Part shown: positions 9,941 to 18,444 of the stretch, piece after piece
Layout: every line of letters starts with the position of its first letter
How positions within the stretch are numbered: the stretch's first letter is position 1
Source of the DNA: Paralcaligenes ureilyticus
GTDB taxonomy: Bacteria; Pseudomonadota; Gammaproteobacteria; Burkholderiales; Burkholderiaceae_B
Reading direction: 5' to 3'
Assembly: GCF_004346225.1 (NCBI RefSeq)
Contig: NZ_SMAJ01000018.1
Location: forward strand, 1-64,000
DNA: 64,000 bases
Program-made: the position numbers and the translations under genes
Notes under the pieces: generated by a model
Told to the model about the DNA's origin: nothing
What the model saw: the letters and a program-made list of their open reading frames with translations, nothing else
The model's database searches: none

Positions 9941-10831
9941 CTAATGGCCCTGCGTTGTCCGGTATGCACGCTGCCCTTCACGATCCAGGGCGGCAAACTC
10001 GTCATCTGATAGCTTGATATTTACCGCCGCCACGTTCTCCTCGAGATGCAAAACCTTCGACGTACCCGGAATCGGCAGCATGACAGGGCTGCGCTTAAGC
10101 ACCCAGGCCAGCGCAATCTGACTGGGTGCGGCATGATGAGCCTTGGCCATCGTGTCGAGCAGCGCGCCGGGCTTGGCAAGATCTCCCGCGGCCAAGGGGT
10201 ACCAGGGAATGAAACCAATATGGTGTTGCGCGCAGTAATCAAGCACCGCTTCACTGGTACGATCGACCAGGTTGTAGCGGTTCTGAACGGTTGCAACCTT
10301 GAAGTACGCGCCAGCCGCCTCAATGTCCTCGACTTGAACTTCGCTCAAGCCCGCGTGGCGGATCAGGCCTTCTTTCTGCATCTGGCCAATGCAATCAAAT
10401 TGTTCGTCGCGCGGAACCTTCGAATCGATCCGGTGCAATTGCCAGAGGTCTATCCGCTCAAGCCCAAGCCGGCGCAGGCTCATCAGCACGCATTGGCGCA
10501 GGTATTCCGGGCGGCCCAGCGGCTCCCACACGTCCGGCCCGTGGCGCGTAAGGCCTCCCTTGGTGGCAACGCTGACTCCGCGGTAGGGATGCAAGGCCTC
10601 GTGAATCAAGTCTTCGCTGACATTGGGGCCATAACTATCGGCCGTATCGATAAAATTCACACCCAGTTCGGGCAAGCGTCTGAGCGTGCGAAGGGCTTCG
10701 GCCCGGTCGGCCGGCTCTCCCCAGATGCCTTTTCCGGTAACCCGCATGGCGCCAAAGCCCAATCGGTTAACCGTTAGATCGCCGCCTATCTGAAATTGCC
10801 CCGAGGCGGACGTTGAAGGATGAATAGCCAT
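9941..10831 (-). CDS. Aldo/keto reductase
   Basis: A 296-residue NADPH-dependent aldo/keto reductase, probably acting on small aldehydes. Visible features are [10 protein letters not shown] (catalytic Asp and Tyr region), the catalytic-His region WQLHRIDSK, the NRYNLVDR strand, and the C-terminal cofactor-binding segment [14 protein letters not shown]. The start at 10831 is chosen because an AGGAGA ribosome-binding sequence lies just upstream; the longer frame to 10957 would add 42 unlikely residues. It lies 70 bp downstream of the nucleosidase-like gene on the same strand. Confidence 0.88.
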   Translation of the reverse strand: MAIHPSTSASGQFQIGGDLTVNRLGFGAMRVTGKGIWGEPADRAEALRTLRRLPELGVNFIDTADSYGPNVSEDLIHEALHPYRGVSVATKGGLTRHGPDVWEPLGRPEYLRQCVLMSLRRLGLERIDLWQLHRIDSKVPRDEQFDCIGQMQKEGLIRHAGLSEVQVEDIEAAGAYFKVATVQNRYNLVDRTSEAVLDYCAQHHIGFIPWYPLAAGDLAKPGALLDTMAKAHHAAPSQIALAWVLKRSPVMLPIPGTSKVLHLEENVAAVNIKLSDDEFAALDREGQRAYRTTQGH

Positions 10832-10901
10832 GAATCTTTCTCCTGGTTTTAGCAGATGCTTGACTGAGCAAGAGCAATGAAACCATTGTAGTGCCGCCGA
10901 A

Positions 10902-11834
10902 TTACCTCCAGGCCGCCAGAAAGGCCAACAAGACCCTGGCCGAGTTATCCGCCGCAATACTCATGAAGGTATGCATTTCATTGGCGCCTTCGCCACCGCC
11001 TGCCAGATCGCTCAAAGAGCGGAAGGCGATAAAGGGCACGCCATTGCTATAAGCCACCATGGCGCAGGCCGCGCTTTCCATGTCGATCACATTGGCATGA
11101 AACGTTTTGAACACATATTCGCGAAAAGCGGCGTTATCGACGAACGCCGAGCCCGAGACCCCATTGCCGCCGACCACCAATTCAGGCGCGCGGCTCAGAC
11201 ATTTTTTACCGGTGTCGCAAGCGGCAAGCTTTACGTGCCGAATCTTTTGGGCAACAGCCAGCATTTTCGGGTCGACATCAAACCAGAATTTCTCGCTGAT
11301 CTGCGGATGCCTGGCCGAACGCACCCGTACAGGACGCGGAAACATCATGCCGAAGTTGGACATCCCCGCCAGCAGCTTGCCCGGCGGAGGGGCAAATACA
11401 CCGGAAGCGGTCTCGCGCGCCATTAATACCTCAAGATACTGGCCCCAGTGCGCCACCACCGTCACATCGCCAATATGCAAACCGGGATTCGCACCCCCGG
11501 CAATACCGCTAAAGACAATATGGCTGATTTTGAACCGATCCAGCGCCAGTTGTGTATTCATGGCCGCATTGGTCATGCTGATGCCGCTTAAAAACAGCAC
11601 CACGGGTTTGCCCTGCAGCTTGCCCGTCGTGAACTCCACCCCATTGACGGAAAATTTCCTGGGTTGCTTAACCTTGCCCAACAGCAAAGCCAATTCAGGC
11701 TCAAACGCCGACATCACGGCAATACGCGGCGTCTGATCGAACCGCGGCGCGGCCTGAGCCCCGGGCAGCACACCAAAGATCAGAAACAGAGCGGCAAACA
11801 ACGTCCTGAGCACAATCCGGCGTATTGGTTTCAT
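10902..11834 (-). CDS. Exported nucleoside phosphorylase / 5'-methylthioadenosine nucleosidase-like protein
   Basis: A 310-residue protein of the purine nucleoside phosphorylase/MTA-SAH nucleosidase fold with a clear signal peptide ([28 protein letters not shown], cleavage near residue 28), so it should act in the periplasm. Visible motifs are SGIAGG (about residues 108-113), the late active-site segment [20 protein letters not shown] with the ribose-binding Met-Glu, and [10 protein letters not shown], which carries the expected catalytic Asp. Members of this exported group are poorly described, and the substrate (MTA, nucleosides or another adenosyl compound) is unknown. The start is the ATG before the signal peptide; the longer frame to 11996 is rejected. 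Confidence 0.75.
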   Translation of the reverse strand: MKPIRRIVLRTLFAALFLIFGVLPGAQAAPRFDQTPRIAVMSAFEPELALLLGKVKQPRKFSVNGVEFTTGKLQGKPVVLFLSGISMTNAAMNTQLALDRFKISHIVFSGIAGGANPGLHIGDVTVVAHWGQYLEVLMARETASGVFAPPPGKLLAGMSNFGMMFPRPVRVRSARHPQISEKFWFDVDPKMLAVAQKIRHVKLAACDTGKKCLSRAPELVVGGNGVSGSAFVDNAAFREYVFKTFHANVIDMESAACAMVAYSNGVPFIAFRSLSDLAGGGEGANEMHTFMSIAADNSARVLLAFLAAWR

Positions 11835-11931
11835 AATGTAGGATCCGATAAGCTCTTGATAAAACAAGGGTCGGCGCAAACCGAATGAGCGCGCCACCTT
11901 CGCGAGGCATAACGCCGCGACGCTGCGACAA

Positions 11932-11937
11932 TATAAT
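11932..11937 (+). promoter_or_regulatory. Consensus -10 hexamer upstream of the AraC-type gene
   Basis: A perfect TATAAT at 11932-11937, about 40 bp before the TTG start of the AraC-type gene. No matching -35 is seen at 16-18 bp, so an activator may be needed. Confidence 0.4.
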
Positions 11938-11976
11938 ACGAAATACCCGGTAGCGATCCTTATACAAGGAACACAC

Positions 11977-12660
11977 TTGCTTAGCCCACGAAACATCCAG
12001 ATCAGTTGCGCAGTGCGCCGCTACAGCGGCGAGCATGCAGCGCATGCCCACGGCCATGCGCAAATCCTGTATGCCTTGCAGGGGCGGATGGAACTGGAGA
12101 TAGCCGGGCAATCCGCCTTTGCCGATACTTCGTGCGGGCTGATCATTCCCGCGGGTGTCACGCACGGATATATGGCGCCACAAGACACCCGCATGTTCGT
12201 CATCGATGCTCCGGCACAAAAAGGCGTCGATCGAATTAAACGCTTCGCGGTAACCCCGCAAATTGGCAGGCGCCTGGGTATCGAAGATGCCACAGCCGAG
12301 CTGGCGGCCATTTTGCAGGCGCCCCGGATTCTGGCGCGTCGGAGCATAGACCTGGCGCGTTTGAACGCCGCCGTCAGCCAGGCCTTGCATGAGGACTGGC
12401 CCACTTCGCGCATGGCCGCCTTGTTCTTTCTGAGCCCACAGCGTTTTCACGCAAGGCTGCTGGAGCTGACCGGCCACACACCCCAGTCCTATCTGCGCAG
12501 GCGTCGCCTGGAACGGGCCATGCGCCTTGTCTCGCAAGGTCAGTTGCTGGAGGCGGCGGCGCTTCAGGTGGGTTATTGCTCAGCCAGCGCCCTGGCTTTC
12601 GCCCTCAAGCGAGAACATCAAGTGGGCGCGAAGGGCCTGCGCCACCCCAGACCGAATTAA
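11977..12660 (+). CDS. AraC-family transcriptional regulator with cupin sensor domain
   Basis: A 227-residue regulator. Residues about 15-85 form a cupin-type ligand domain ([30 protein letters not shown]). The C-terminal about 100 residues hold the AraC double helix-turn-helix ([24 protein letters not shown], then LERAMRLV and [20 protein letters not shown]). The start is a TTG at 11977 preceded by AAGGA (11966-11970); no in-frame ATG precedes the cupin region. It is followed after 53 bp by an EamA-type transporter gene, a common regulator-exporter pairing. It is transcribed divergently from the exported nucleosidase-like gene. Confidence 0.83.
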   Translation: MLSPRNIQISCAVRRYSGEHAAHAHGHAQILYALQGRMELEIAGQSAFADTSCGLIIPAGVTHGYMAPQDTRMFVIDAPAQKGVDRIKRFAVTPQIGRRLGIEDATAELAAILQAPRILARRSIDLARLNAAVSQALHEDWPTSRMAALFFLSPQRFHARLLELTGHTPQSYLRRRRLERAMRLVSQGQLLEAAALQVGYCSASALAFALKREHQVGAKGLRHPRPN

Positions 12661-12713
12661 AGGTCAAGCGTTTCTCGACAATCAAGGGCAACATCCGGTC
12701 CTAATATAAAGGG

Positions 12714-13628
12714 ATGAGAAACGCATCGATCAGCGGCATCGGCATGGTTCTGGCAGCCGCCATGCTTTGGGGCACCACCGGCACGGCGCAGAGCCTGGGG
12801 CCCGCCAACCTTTCGCCCTACTGGGTCGGCGCCTTGCGGGTACTGATTGCCAGCCTGTTCTTTGCCGCCGTCATTCTGTGCCGAGCCGACAGGCAATTGG
12901 TCAAGCAACTGCGGAACCTTCCGTGGCGCTGGGTATGGCTTGCCGGGGCTTGCATTGCGGCCTACAACCTCACGTTTTTTGCGGGCGTCAAGGCCAGCGG
13001 CGTCGCTGTTGGAACCGCCATCGCCATAGGCAGCGGCCCCATCTGGGCCGGCCTGTTGCAAACGCTGGTCTCGGGCAAAGCACCCCGATTCGCGTGGTGG
13101 GCCGGGACATCGTTCGCCGTCACCGGAGGCAGCCTGATGGTATTGAGCGCGAATGGCCGTCTACATACGACGCCCGCCGGCGTCGGACTGTGCCTGACGG
13201 CCGGCCTGGTCTACGCGGTGTATATATTGATCAGCAAGCGTCTGGTCAGCCAAACGTCGCCCGCCATCATTACTTTGTGCACATTTTCATCTGCAGCGGT
13301 GATAGCCATTCCTGCCGCCCTGGCATTATCGGGGCTCTTTGCCACGACGGCCGCAGGCTGGGCAACAGTGGGCTATCTGGGCGTTGTGGCAACGGGCGTT
13401 TCATACTTGCTGTTCACCTACGGCTTGCGGCATGTTTCCGGCCCCAGCGGCGTGACGCTGGCATTGGCCGAACCGGCTACCGCCTTCACCCTGGCCATTG
13501 TTGTCGTTCACGAACATCCAGGCGCTGCGGCCTTTGCGGGTCTGGGGCTGCTGCTGTCCGGCCTGCTTCTAGTTATCCTGGCGGAAATGAAAACAGAAAA
13601 TAAATCGGCTGGCAGGGTAAACTCCTGA
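12714..13628 (+). CDS. EamA/DMT-superfamily transporter (RhaT/YdcZ type)
   Basis: A 304-residue inner-membrane protein with ten hydrophobic segments arranged as two EamA repeats, as in metabolite exporters of the drug/metabolite transporter superfamily. The first helix GIGMVLAAAMLWGTTGTAQSL and the fourth-helix segment ALRVLIASLFF are typical. Substrate unknown; many relatives export amino acids or their intermediates. It sits 53 bp after the AraC-type gene and is probably controlled by it. Confidence 0.86.
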   Translation: MRNASISGIGMVLAAAMLWGTTGTAQSLGPANLSPYWVGALRVLIASLFFAAVILCRADRQLVKQLRNLPWRWVWLAGACIAAYNLTFFAGVKASGVAVGTAIAIGSGPIWAGLLQTLVSGKAPRFAWWAGTSFAVTGGSLMVLSANGRLHTTPAGVGLCLTAGLVYAVYILISKRLVSQTSPAIITLCTFSSAAVIAIPAALALSGLFATTAAGWATVGYLGVVATGVSYLLFTYGLRHVSGPSGVTLALAEPATAFTLAIVVVHEHPGAAAFAGLGLLLSGLLLVILAEMKTENKSAGRVNS

Positions 13629-13750
13629 CCCAAAGCAGCCTATTGCCGCCCAGGTTTCATATTTCAGTCATAGGCCGCGTTTACTATAGCCTGCGCTCAT
13701 TTGACAACGACGCACTGCACTTAAAACGAATGCTTACCCGATAAACAATA

Positions 13751-15586
13751 ATGGCCTTGCGCGACGCAGCGACGATGGAATCCAGCCCGGACCCGGCGTC
13801 GGGACCGGCCAACGACGACCCATTAATCTTGTCGCGTCTGCATGACATCGTCGAACGGCGCCTGCTGCATGCCGTATTCCAGCCCATCGTCAATATTCAA
13901 ACCGGCGAGATTTTCGCTTATGAAGGCTTGATTCGAGGTCCGTCGGACAGCCCGCTGCATTTGCCGTCGAGCCTGTTCAAACACGCGCGCGCCAACAACC
14001 TGACCGTCGAGGTCGAGCATCTGTGCCGCGGCATCGTGCTAAAACAATTTGCCCACCTGAAGCTTCCCGGCAAGCTCTGCCTGAATGTCAGCCCGGAATG
14101 CCTGCTGCAATCACAGACCAGACACGACGATACCCTTGGCCAAATGCGTGAAATCGGCACCGATCCACAGCGCGTGATCATCGAATTGACCGAGCAAAAA
14201 TCCGGCCACGACTATGAGTTGCTGCGCCAGGCAATAATGCATTATCAGGAAATCGGCTTCGAAATTGCCATCGATGATCTTGGGGAGGGCTTTTCCAGCC
14301 TGCGGTTATGGTCCGAGCTAAGACCAGAGTACGTCAAGATAGACAAGTACTTCGCCGAGGGCATTCATCTCGATCCGGTCAAACGCCAATTTGCCCGCTC
14401 GATCCAGGAGATCGCGGAAAAATCCGGCACGATCGTGATCGCCGAAGGCATTGAAACCCGGGCCGACCTCTTGCTGATCCGCGAGCTCGGAATTACCCAC
14501 GGCCAGGGCTACCACATCGCGCGCCCTAACGATAACCCGGCCGTCACACTATCGGCCGATATCGCCACAGCGCTTTGCGGTGCCGGCCTTTCGCACGTCC
14601 CGGGCAAAAACCAGGCTGATCAACAGGCTCCTACCGCGCTAAAACTACTGCGTGCCGTTCCAGCCATATCGCCCAGCGTACAAAACGACTATGTGTACGA
14701 ACTGTTCGTCAACAACCCCGAGCTGCATGTGATTCCGGTGGTGGAAAACGATGCGCCGATCGGCCTGATCAACCGTTTCAACATGATCGATCGCCTGGCG
14801 CGCCCCTATCAACGCGAGCTGTACGGTAGAAAATCCTGTATGGAGTTCATCGAACTCAACCCATTGGTAACGGACAAAGACACCAGCTTGCAGGACCTTA
14901 GCCATCTTATCGTCGAATCCGATCCACACCATCTCTATAACGGATTTGTCATCACCGATCAGGGGCGATACCTGGGCATGGGCACCGGACATGATTTGAT
15001 ACGGGAAATCACGCAGATGCAGATCCATGCCGCGCGCCATGCCAATCCGCTAACCTTGCTGCCTGGCAACGCACCGATCAACGAACGCATCACGGGCCTG
15101 CTGCACAACAGCGAACAGTTCTTCGTCTGTTATGGCGATCTCGATCATTTCAAACCCTATAACGATGCGTACGGCTATCTGCGTGGCGATGACGTCATTC
15201 AATTAACCGGCAAAATCCTGGCCAGACACTGCAACCAGAATCGGGACTTCATCGGCCACATCGGCGGCGACGACTTCATCGTATTGTTTCAAAGTGAAGA
15301 CTGGGAACCGCGCTGCCGTGCCATTCTGGACGCCTTTGACGAGGCCAGCCGAGGTTTCTACAACCCGGATGATTTCGAACGCAGAGGGTATTGGGCCGAG
15401 AACCGTCAAGGAGAAAAAGAGCTTCATCCGCTGATCAGCCTGTCGCTGGGAGTCGTCAAGATTGAGTCGGCGCAGTGCCAGTCGCACCATCAAATAGCCG
15501 GCGCCGCGGCGGAAGCAAAAAAACAGGCTAAAAAAATACACGGCAACAGCCTGTTCATTGAACGCCGCAGCGCAGCGCAATCCTGA
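13751..15586 (+). CDS. EAL-CBS-GGDEF cyclic-di-GMP turnover protein
   Basis: A 611-residue cytoplasmic protein. The N-terminal EAL phosphodiesterase domain (about residues 35-270) retains the catalytic set: EGL in place of EAL, NVS, IELTE, DDLGEGFSSL, KID, AEGIET. The middle region (about 300-430) has the pattern of paired CBS domains (VIPVVENDAPIGLINRFNM and later GFVITDQGRYLGMGT). The C-terminal GGDEF domain (about 455-600) has GGDDF in place of GGDEF, plus DLDHFKPYND and a normal ending. No membrane segment is present. The EAL half should be an active phosphodiesterase; the GGDDF half may be weak, or may bind GTP and tune it. CBS domains suggest sensing of adenylate nucleotides. It is encoded alone, upstream of the ada operon. 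Confidence 0.88.
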   Translation: MALRDAATMESSPDPASGPANDDPLILSRLHDIVERRLLHAVFQPIVNIQTGEIFAYEGLIRGPSDSPLHLPSSLFKHARANNLTVEVEHLCRGIVLKQFAHLKLPGKLCLNVSPECLLQSQTRHDDTLGQMREIGTDPQRVIIELTEQKSGHDYELLRQAIMHYQEIGFEIAIDDLGEGFSSLRLWSELRPEYVKIDKYFAEGIHLDPVKRQFARSIQEIAEKSGTIVIAEGIETRADLLLIRELGITHGQGYHIARPNDNPAVTLSADIATALCGAGLSHVPGKNQADQQAPTALKLLRAVPAISPSVQNDYVYELFVNNPELHVIPVVENDAPIGLINRFNMIDRLARPYQRELYGRKSCMEFIELNPLVTDKDTSLQDLSHLIVESDPHHLYNGFVITDQGRYLGMGTGHDLIREITQMQIHAARHANPLTLLPGNAPINERITGLLHNSEQFFVCYGDLDHFKPYNDAYGYLRGDDVIQLTGKILARHCNQNRDFIGHIGGDDFIVLFQSEDWEPRCRAILDAFDEASRGFYNPDDFERRGYWAENRQGEKELHPLISLSLGVVKIESAQCQSHHQIAGAAAEAKKQAKKIHGNSLFIERRSAAQS

Positions 15587-15634
15587 CCTTCAGCCCGCAC
15601 GCACCATCCCGCCGTACTGTCCTGCAAAAATTTC

Positions 15635-15647
15635 AATTCGAAAGCAA
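15635..15647 (+). promoter_or_regulatory. Ada box upstream of ada
   Basis: AAT (15635-15637), six bases, then GCAA (15644-15647), the A-box/B-box arrangement recognised by methylated Ada in E. coli. A candidate -10 TATATT lies at 15679-15684, so the box would sit just upstream of the -35 region, as in the E. coli ada promoter. Confidence 0.65.
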
Positions 15648-15720
15648 AAACCGGAGTATCCGCAACACTCAAGCACGATATATTGATGGTACGTATTAGG
15701 GTTACGGAAAAGGAACGATC

Positions 15721-16806
15721 ATGCGTGCACATACTGCAAAAAAATCGGAAGACGAAGCCACGGCTACCGAACTGGACCCACGCTGGCCTCGCGTTTTAGC
15801 CAGGGACCGGACTGCGGACGGCCAGTTTTACTATTCCGTGGCCACCACCGGCGTCTACTGCCGCCCCTCCTGCCCATCGCGCAGGGCCAATCCAAAGAAT
15901 GTGCGTTTCCACAACAGCGCCGCAGACGCCCAGGCCGCCGGTTTTCGCCCCTGCCAGCGATGCAAGCCCGATCAGCCCTCGGCCGATGCACAAAATGCCG
16001 ACAAGATAGCCCACGCCTGCCGGCTCATCGAGCAGGCGGAAGAAAGCCCGCCGCTGGCCGAATTGGCCCAGGCGGCAGGCCTGAGCATCCACTATTTCCA
16101 TCGTATTTTCAAGGCTCACACCGGCGTAACGCCCAAAGAATATGCCGCGGCTCATCACGCCGACAGAATGCGCGACCAGCTCCGCCGCAGCGGTACCGTA
16201 ACCGAAGCCATTTACGATGCCGGGTTCAATTCGAGCAGCCGGTTCTACGAAACCTCGGACAAGATGCTGGGGATGACCCCCACCACCTATCGCCGCGGCG
16301 GCGCCAATACGGCCATCCGCTTTGCTATCGGCCAATGTTCGCTGGGCGCAATCCTTGTCGCGGCAAGCGCCAAGGGAATTTGCGCAATATCCATGGACGA
16401 CAATCCGCAGACGCTGATTCGCGATCTGCAGGATCGCTTTCCTCACGCCGAACTGATTGGAGGCGATGCGGATTTCGAGGGACTGGTTGCACGCGTGGTG
16501 GGTTTTATCGAAGCCCCGGGAATCGGCCTGGACCTGCCTCTCGATATCCGCGGCACCGCCTTTCAGCAACGAGTCTGGCGCGCGCTGCAGGAGATCCCGG
16601 CAGGCGCTACGGCTACCTACACCGATATTGCCCAAAGAATCGGCGCACCCAAAGCTGTACGGGCCGTGGCCGGCGCTTGTGCCGCCAACGCTCTGGCTGT
16701 GGCCATCCCCTGCCACCGCGTCATCAGAAGCGATGGCGCGCTTTCGGGCTACCGCTGGGGGATCGAACGCAAACGTGCTTTGATCGACCGCGAGCATGCG
16801 GCATGA
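15721..16806 (+). CDS. ada: Bifunctional Ada: methylphosphotriester acceptor/activator and O6-alkylguanine-DNA methyltransferase
   Basis: Ada accepts methyl groups from DNA phosphotriesters and from O6-methylguanine and, once methylated, activates its own operon. The N-terminal zinc site has Cys47, Cys51, Cys78 and Cys81, with exactly the spacing of E. coli Ada (Cys38/42/69/72), so Cys47 is the triester acceptor. An AraC-type DNA-binding region follows (about 95-190). The C-terminal methyltransferase carries IPCHRVIR with Cys331 as acceptor. Full length (361 aa). A good AAAGGA ribosome-binding sequence precedes the ATG, and an Ada box lies about 75-85 bp upstream. The last bases overlap the next gene (ATGA), a 2OG-Fe(II) oxygenase, so both repair activities would be induced together. 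Confidence 0.95.
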   Translation: MRAHTAKKSEDEATATELDPRWPRVLARDRTADGQFYYSVATTGVYCRPSCPSRRANPKNVRFHNSAADAQAAGFRPCQRCKPDQPSADAQNADKIAHACRLIEQAEESPPLAELAQAAGLSIHYFHRIFKAHTGVTPKEYAAAHHADRMRDQLRRSGTVTEAIYDAGFNSSSRFYETSDKMLGMTPTTYRRGGANTAIRFAIGQCSLGAILVAASAKGICAISMDDNPQTLIRDLQDRFPHAELIGGDADFEGLVARVVGFIEAPGIGLDLPLDIRGTAFQQRVWRALQEIPAGATATYTDIAQRIGAPKAVRAVAGACAANALAVAIPCHRVIRSDGALSGYRWGIERKRALIDREHAA

Positions 16807-17543
16807 GCATCGCCAGGAAAGCCTCTGCGGTCGCCTGCCATGTGGCACCGGGCATAGAGGCAATCGACTGGCCGGCGGCTTGGGGCGACCTCGACACCCA
16901 AGGTTGGACGATTTTTCCCAAACTGCTGTCAGCGAACGAGTGCGATGCGATCGCAGGTCTTTATGACCAGCCAGACCTCTTCCGCAGCCGGGTCGTCATG
17001 GCCCAGCATGGCTTCGGACGCGGCGAATATCAATATTTCGACTATCCCCTACCCCAATGCGTCGAAAGCCTGCGAACGCAGCTTTACCCACACCTTGCGC
17101 CCATCGCAAACCGTTGGCACGAAGCGATGAAAAGCACTATTCATTTTCCTGCCGAACACGCGGCGTTCATCGAGCGCTGCCATGCCGGCGGACAGACACG
17201 CCCGACACCACTGCTGCTTCAATACGGCGAAGGCGATTACAACTGCCTGCATCAGGATCTTTATGGCGAACATGTTTTTCCCCTACAGGTGGCGATTCTT
17301 CTTAGCGAACCGGGTGAGGACTTCGAAGGCGGCGAATTCGTACTGACCGAGCAGCGCCCGCGCATGCAGTCACGAGCGATGGTGGCGCCGCTGCAAAAGG
17401 GCGATGCCATTGTGTTTGCGGTCAACGATCGGCCGATGACGGGATCGCGCGGCGCCTACCGCGTCAAACTGCGGCATGGCGTCAGCAAGGTGCGTTCGGG
17501 CCATCGACATACACTGGGGATCATTTTTCACGATGCGGCGTAA
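16803..17543 (+). CDS. 2-oxoglutarate/Fe(II)-dependent oxygenase co-transcribed with ada
   Basis: A 246-residue cytoplasmic oxygenase with the iron-binding facial triad His150-x-Asp152 (LHQDLYGEH) and His225, and Arg235 (SGHRHTLGIIFHD) as the likely 2-oxoglutarate ligand. The fold resembles prolyl-hydroxylase-type oxygenases rather than classical AlkB, whose C-terminal RxNxTFR motif is missing. The ATG at 16803 overlaps the ada stop codon, so it belongs to the adaptive-response operon. Relatives are often found beside ada, which suggests a role in reversing alkyl damage. The exact substrate (DNA, nucleotide or protein) is not established. Confidence 0.83.
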   Translation: MSIARKASAVACHVAPGIEAIDWPAAWGDLDTQGWTIFPKLLSANECDAIAGLYDQPDLFRSRVVMAQHGFGRGEYQYFDYPLPQCVESLRTQLYPHLAPIANRWHEAMKSTIHFPAEHAAFIERCHAGGQTRPTPLLLQYGEGDYNCLHQDLYGEHVFPLQVAILLSEPGEDFEGGEFVLTEQRPRMQSRAMVAPLQKGDAIVFAVNDRPMTGSRGAYRVKLRHGVSKVRSGHRHTLGIIFHDAA

Positions 17544-17602
17544 GCCTGCAACGTCCGCCCCACCCTCCACGGCTTGGTCAGCCATCCAGAATTAGCAGTA
17601 CT

Positions 17603-17685
17603 GGGCATTTTCGATGGGAGTGTTTATGGAATTGAACGTGTTTTGTGCCGCGTTTTTTTGAGCTGTTTTGGGTGAGGGGTCATTC
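17603..17685 (+). repeat. Copy A of an about 85-bp dispersed repeat (partner at 55426)
   Basis: Shares GGCATTTTCGAT, then GTGTTTA-GGAA-TGAACG with small changes, and an ending GAGGGGT with the segment at 55426-55508. Overall similarity fades in the middle. Both copies start soon after a stop codon. They may be decayed ends of a mobile element or a conserved 3' structure. Confidence 0.55.
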
Positions 17686-17689
17686 TGTT

Positions 17690-17811
17690 AAGACGCCGCA
17701 GGGCGAGGATTGGGCCGAGTGAAGTCTACGAGTAACGTGACAGAGGCAGGCTGCGGACAACCTGATCAGGCATACTGCCGGCCCCGTCCCGGCCCCCATA
17801 GACGGCGTCTT
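17690..17811. other. 122-nt segment of nested inverted repeats (structured RNA or MITE-like)
   Basis: Outer arms AAGACGCCG (17690-17698) and CGGCGTCTT (17803-17811) are perfect complements. Inside them GGGCCG pairs with CGGCCC, and GGCAG with CTGCC, enclosing a palindrome CCTGATCAGG. Nesting of three stems in order suggests one folded unit. No known RNA family was recognised. Confidence 0.4.
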
Positions 17812-17896
17812 CAGATACCCAACCGACAAATGCCCAAACACCCCGCGCCGTATACCGTTTGACCAAAAATGCTGTACACCGCGTTACCCGGCGGCG

Positions 17897-18235
17897 TTAT
17901 GCGGCCAATTGCGCAAGCGCAGCGGCGCGATCGTCGACAACGGTAAGAATGGTCAGGAATCCGCTGATATCGAATACGTCCTTGACCTGAGGTTGCAGGC
18001 AGCACAGGATCAGGCGACCCGAATTTTGCTTCAGGCGTTTGGCCAGCATGAGCACGACGCGCAAACCGGCGCTGGAAATGTAGTCGAGAGAGGTCAGGTC
18101 CAGAACGCAAATATGTTCGCCCTGCTCGACCCATACCATAAGACCTGCTTCGACCTCGGACGCATTGGCGCTATTGATCTGGCCACTTGCGGAAATCACC
18201 AAAACTTCGCCGATTTTTTCGCTTGAAAGACTCAT
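17897..18235 (-). CDS. STAS-domain anti-sigma-factor antagonist-like protein
   Basis: A 112-residue single STAS domain, the phosphorylatable partner of partner-switching systems. The signature DYISSAGLRVVL (about residues 50-61) contains the Ser expected to be phosphorylated by a HATPase kinase and dephosphorylated by a PP2C phosphatase. Both of these are encoded nearby: the kinase divergently at 18445 and the phosphatase at 22627. It is transcribed alone on the minus strand from a 209-bp divergent promoter region that contains a perfect 10-bp hairpin. The downstream target (a sigma factor, a cyclase or another protein) is not in the window. Confidence 0.88.
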   Translation of the reverse strand: MSLSSEKIGEVLVISASGQINSANASEVEAGLMVWVEQGEHICVLDLTSLDYISSAGLRVVLMLAKRLKQNSGRLILCCLQPQVKDVFDISGFLTILTVVDDRAAALAQLAA

Positions 18236-18347
18236 AGGTAAACCGTTATATTAAAAAAAGTAATTTTATTCATTGAATTGTAATGGCGTGCAACAAGTTC
18301 TGGCTAGTATGATACGCGACAATTCCCGCGTTCGGCGTAATTTTCGG

Positions 18348-18378
18348 CATGCGGCTGTTTAACCATTTCAGCCGCATG
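18348..18378. promoter_or_regulatory. Perfect 10-bp inverted repeat in the partner-switch divergent region
   Basis: CATGCGGCTG (18348-18357) and CAGCCGCATG (18369-18378) are perfect complements around an 11-nt loop. It lies between the divergent STAS and HATPase genes, about 70-100 bp upstream of the HATPase start. It could be an operator or a transcript hairpin; without a U-run, a simple terminator is less likely. Confidence 0.4.
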
Positions 18379-18444
18379 AAATTCGGCAAGTACCCCGTCT
18401 TCCACTGCATTTGAACTCCTAAACCTCCTCTATCAATCCACACC

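Larger units (their letters stand above)
17544..17896. other. 353-bp gap with a repeat copy and a nested hairpin region, no gene
   Basis: Between the ends of the convergent oxygenase and STAS genes. It holds copy A of an about 85-bp repeat (17603-17685) and a region of nested inverted repeats (17690-17811). No frame longer than about 60 codons with coding character was seen; a minus-strand frame crossing this area is a shadow of the STAS gene. Confidence 0.5.

Noticed and set aside
13701-13706. Consensus TTGACA as a -35 of the EAL-GGDEF gene
   Set aside because: No acceptable -10 at 16-18 bp; not reported as a promoter.
15960-16802. Long N-terminal extension of the 2OG oxygenase through the ada gene in another frame
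   Set aside because: The ATG at 16803 overlapping the ada stop is the natural start; the extension is out-of-frame ada sequence.
15796-16863. A minus-strand open frame of 355 codons
   Set aside because: Antisense to ada, whose zinc-site Cys spacing and methyltransferase motif prove the plus strand is coding.
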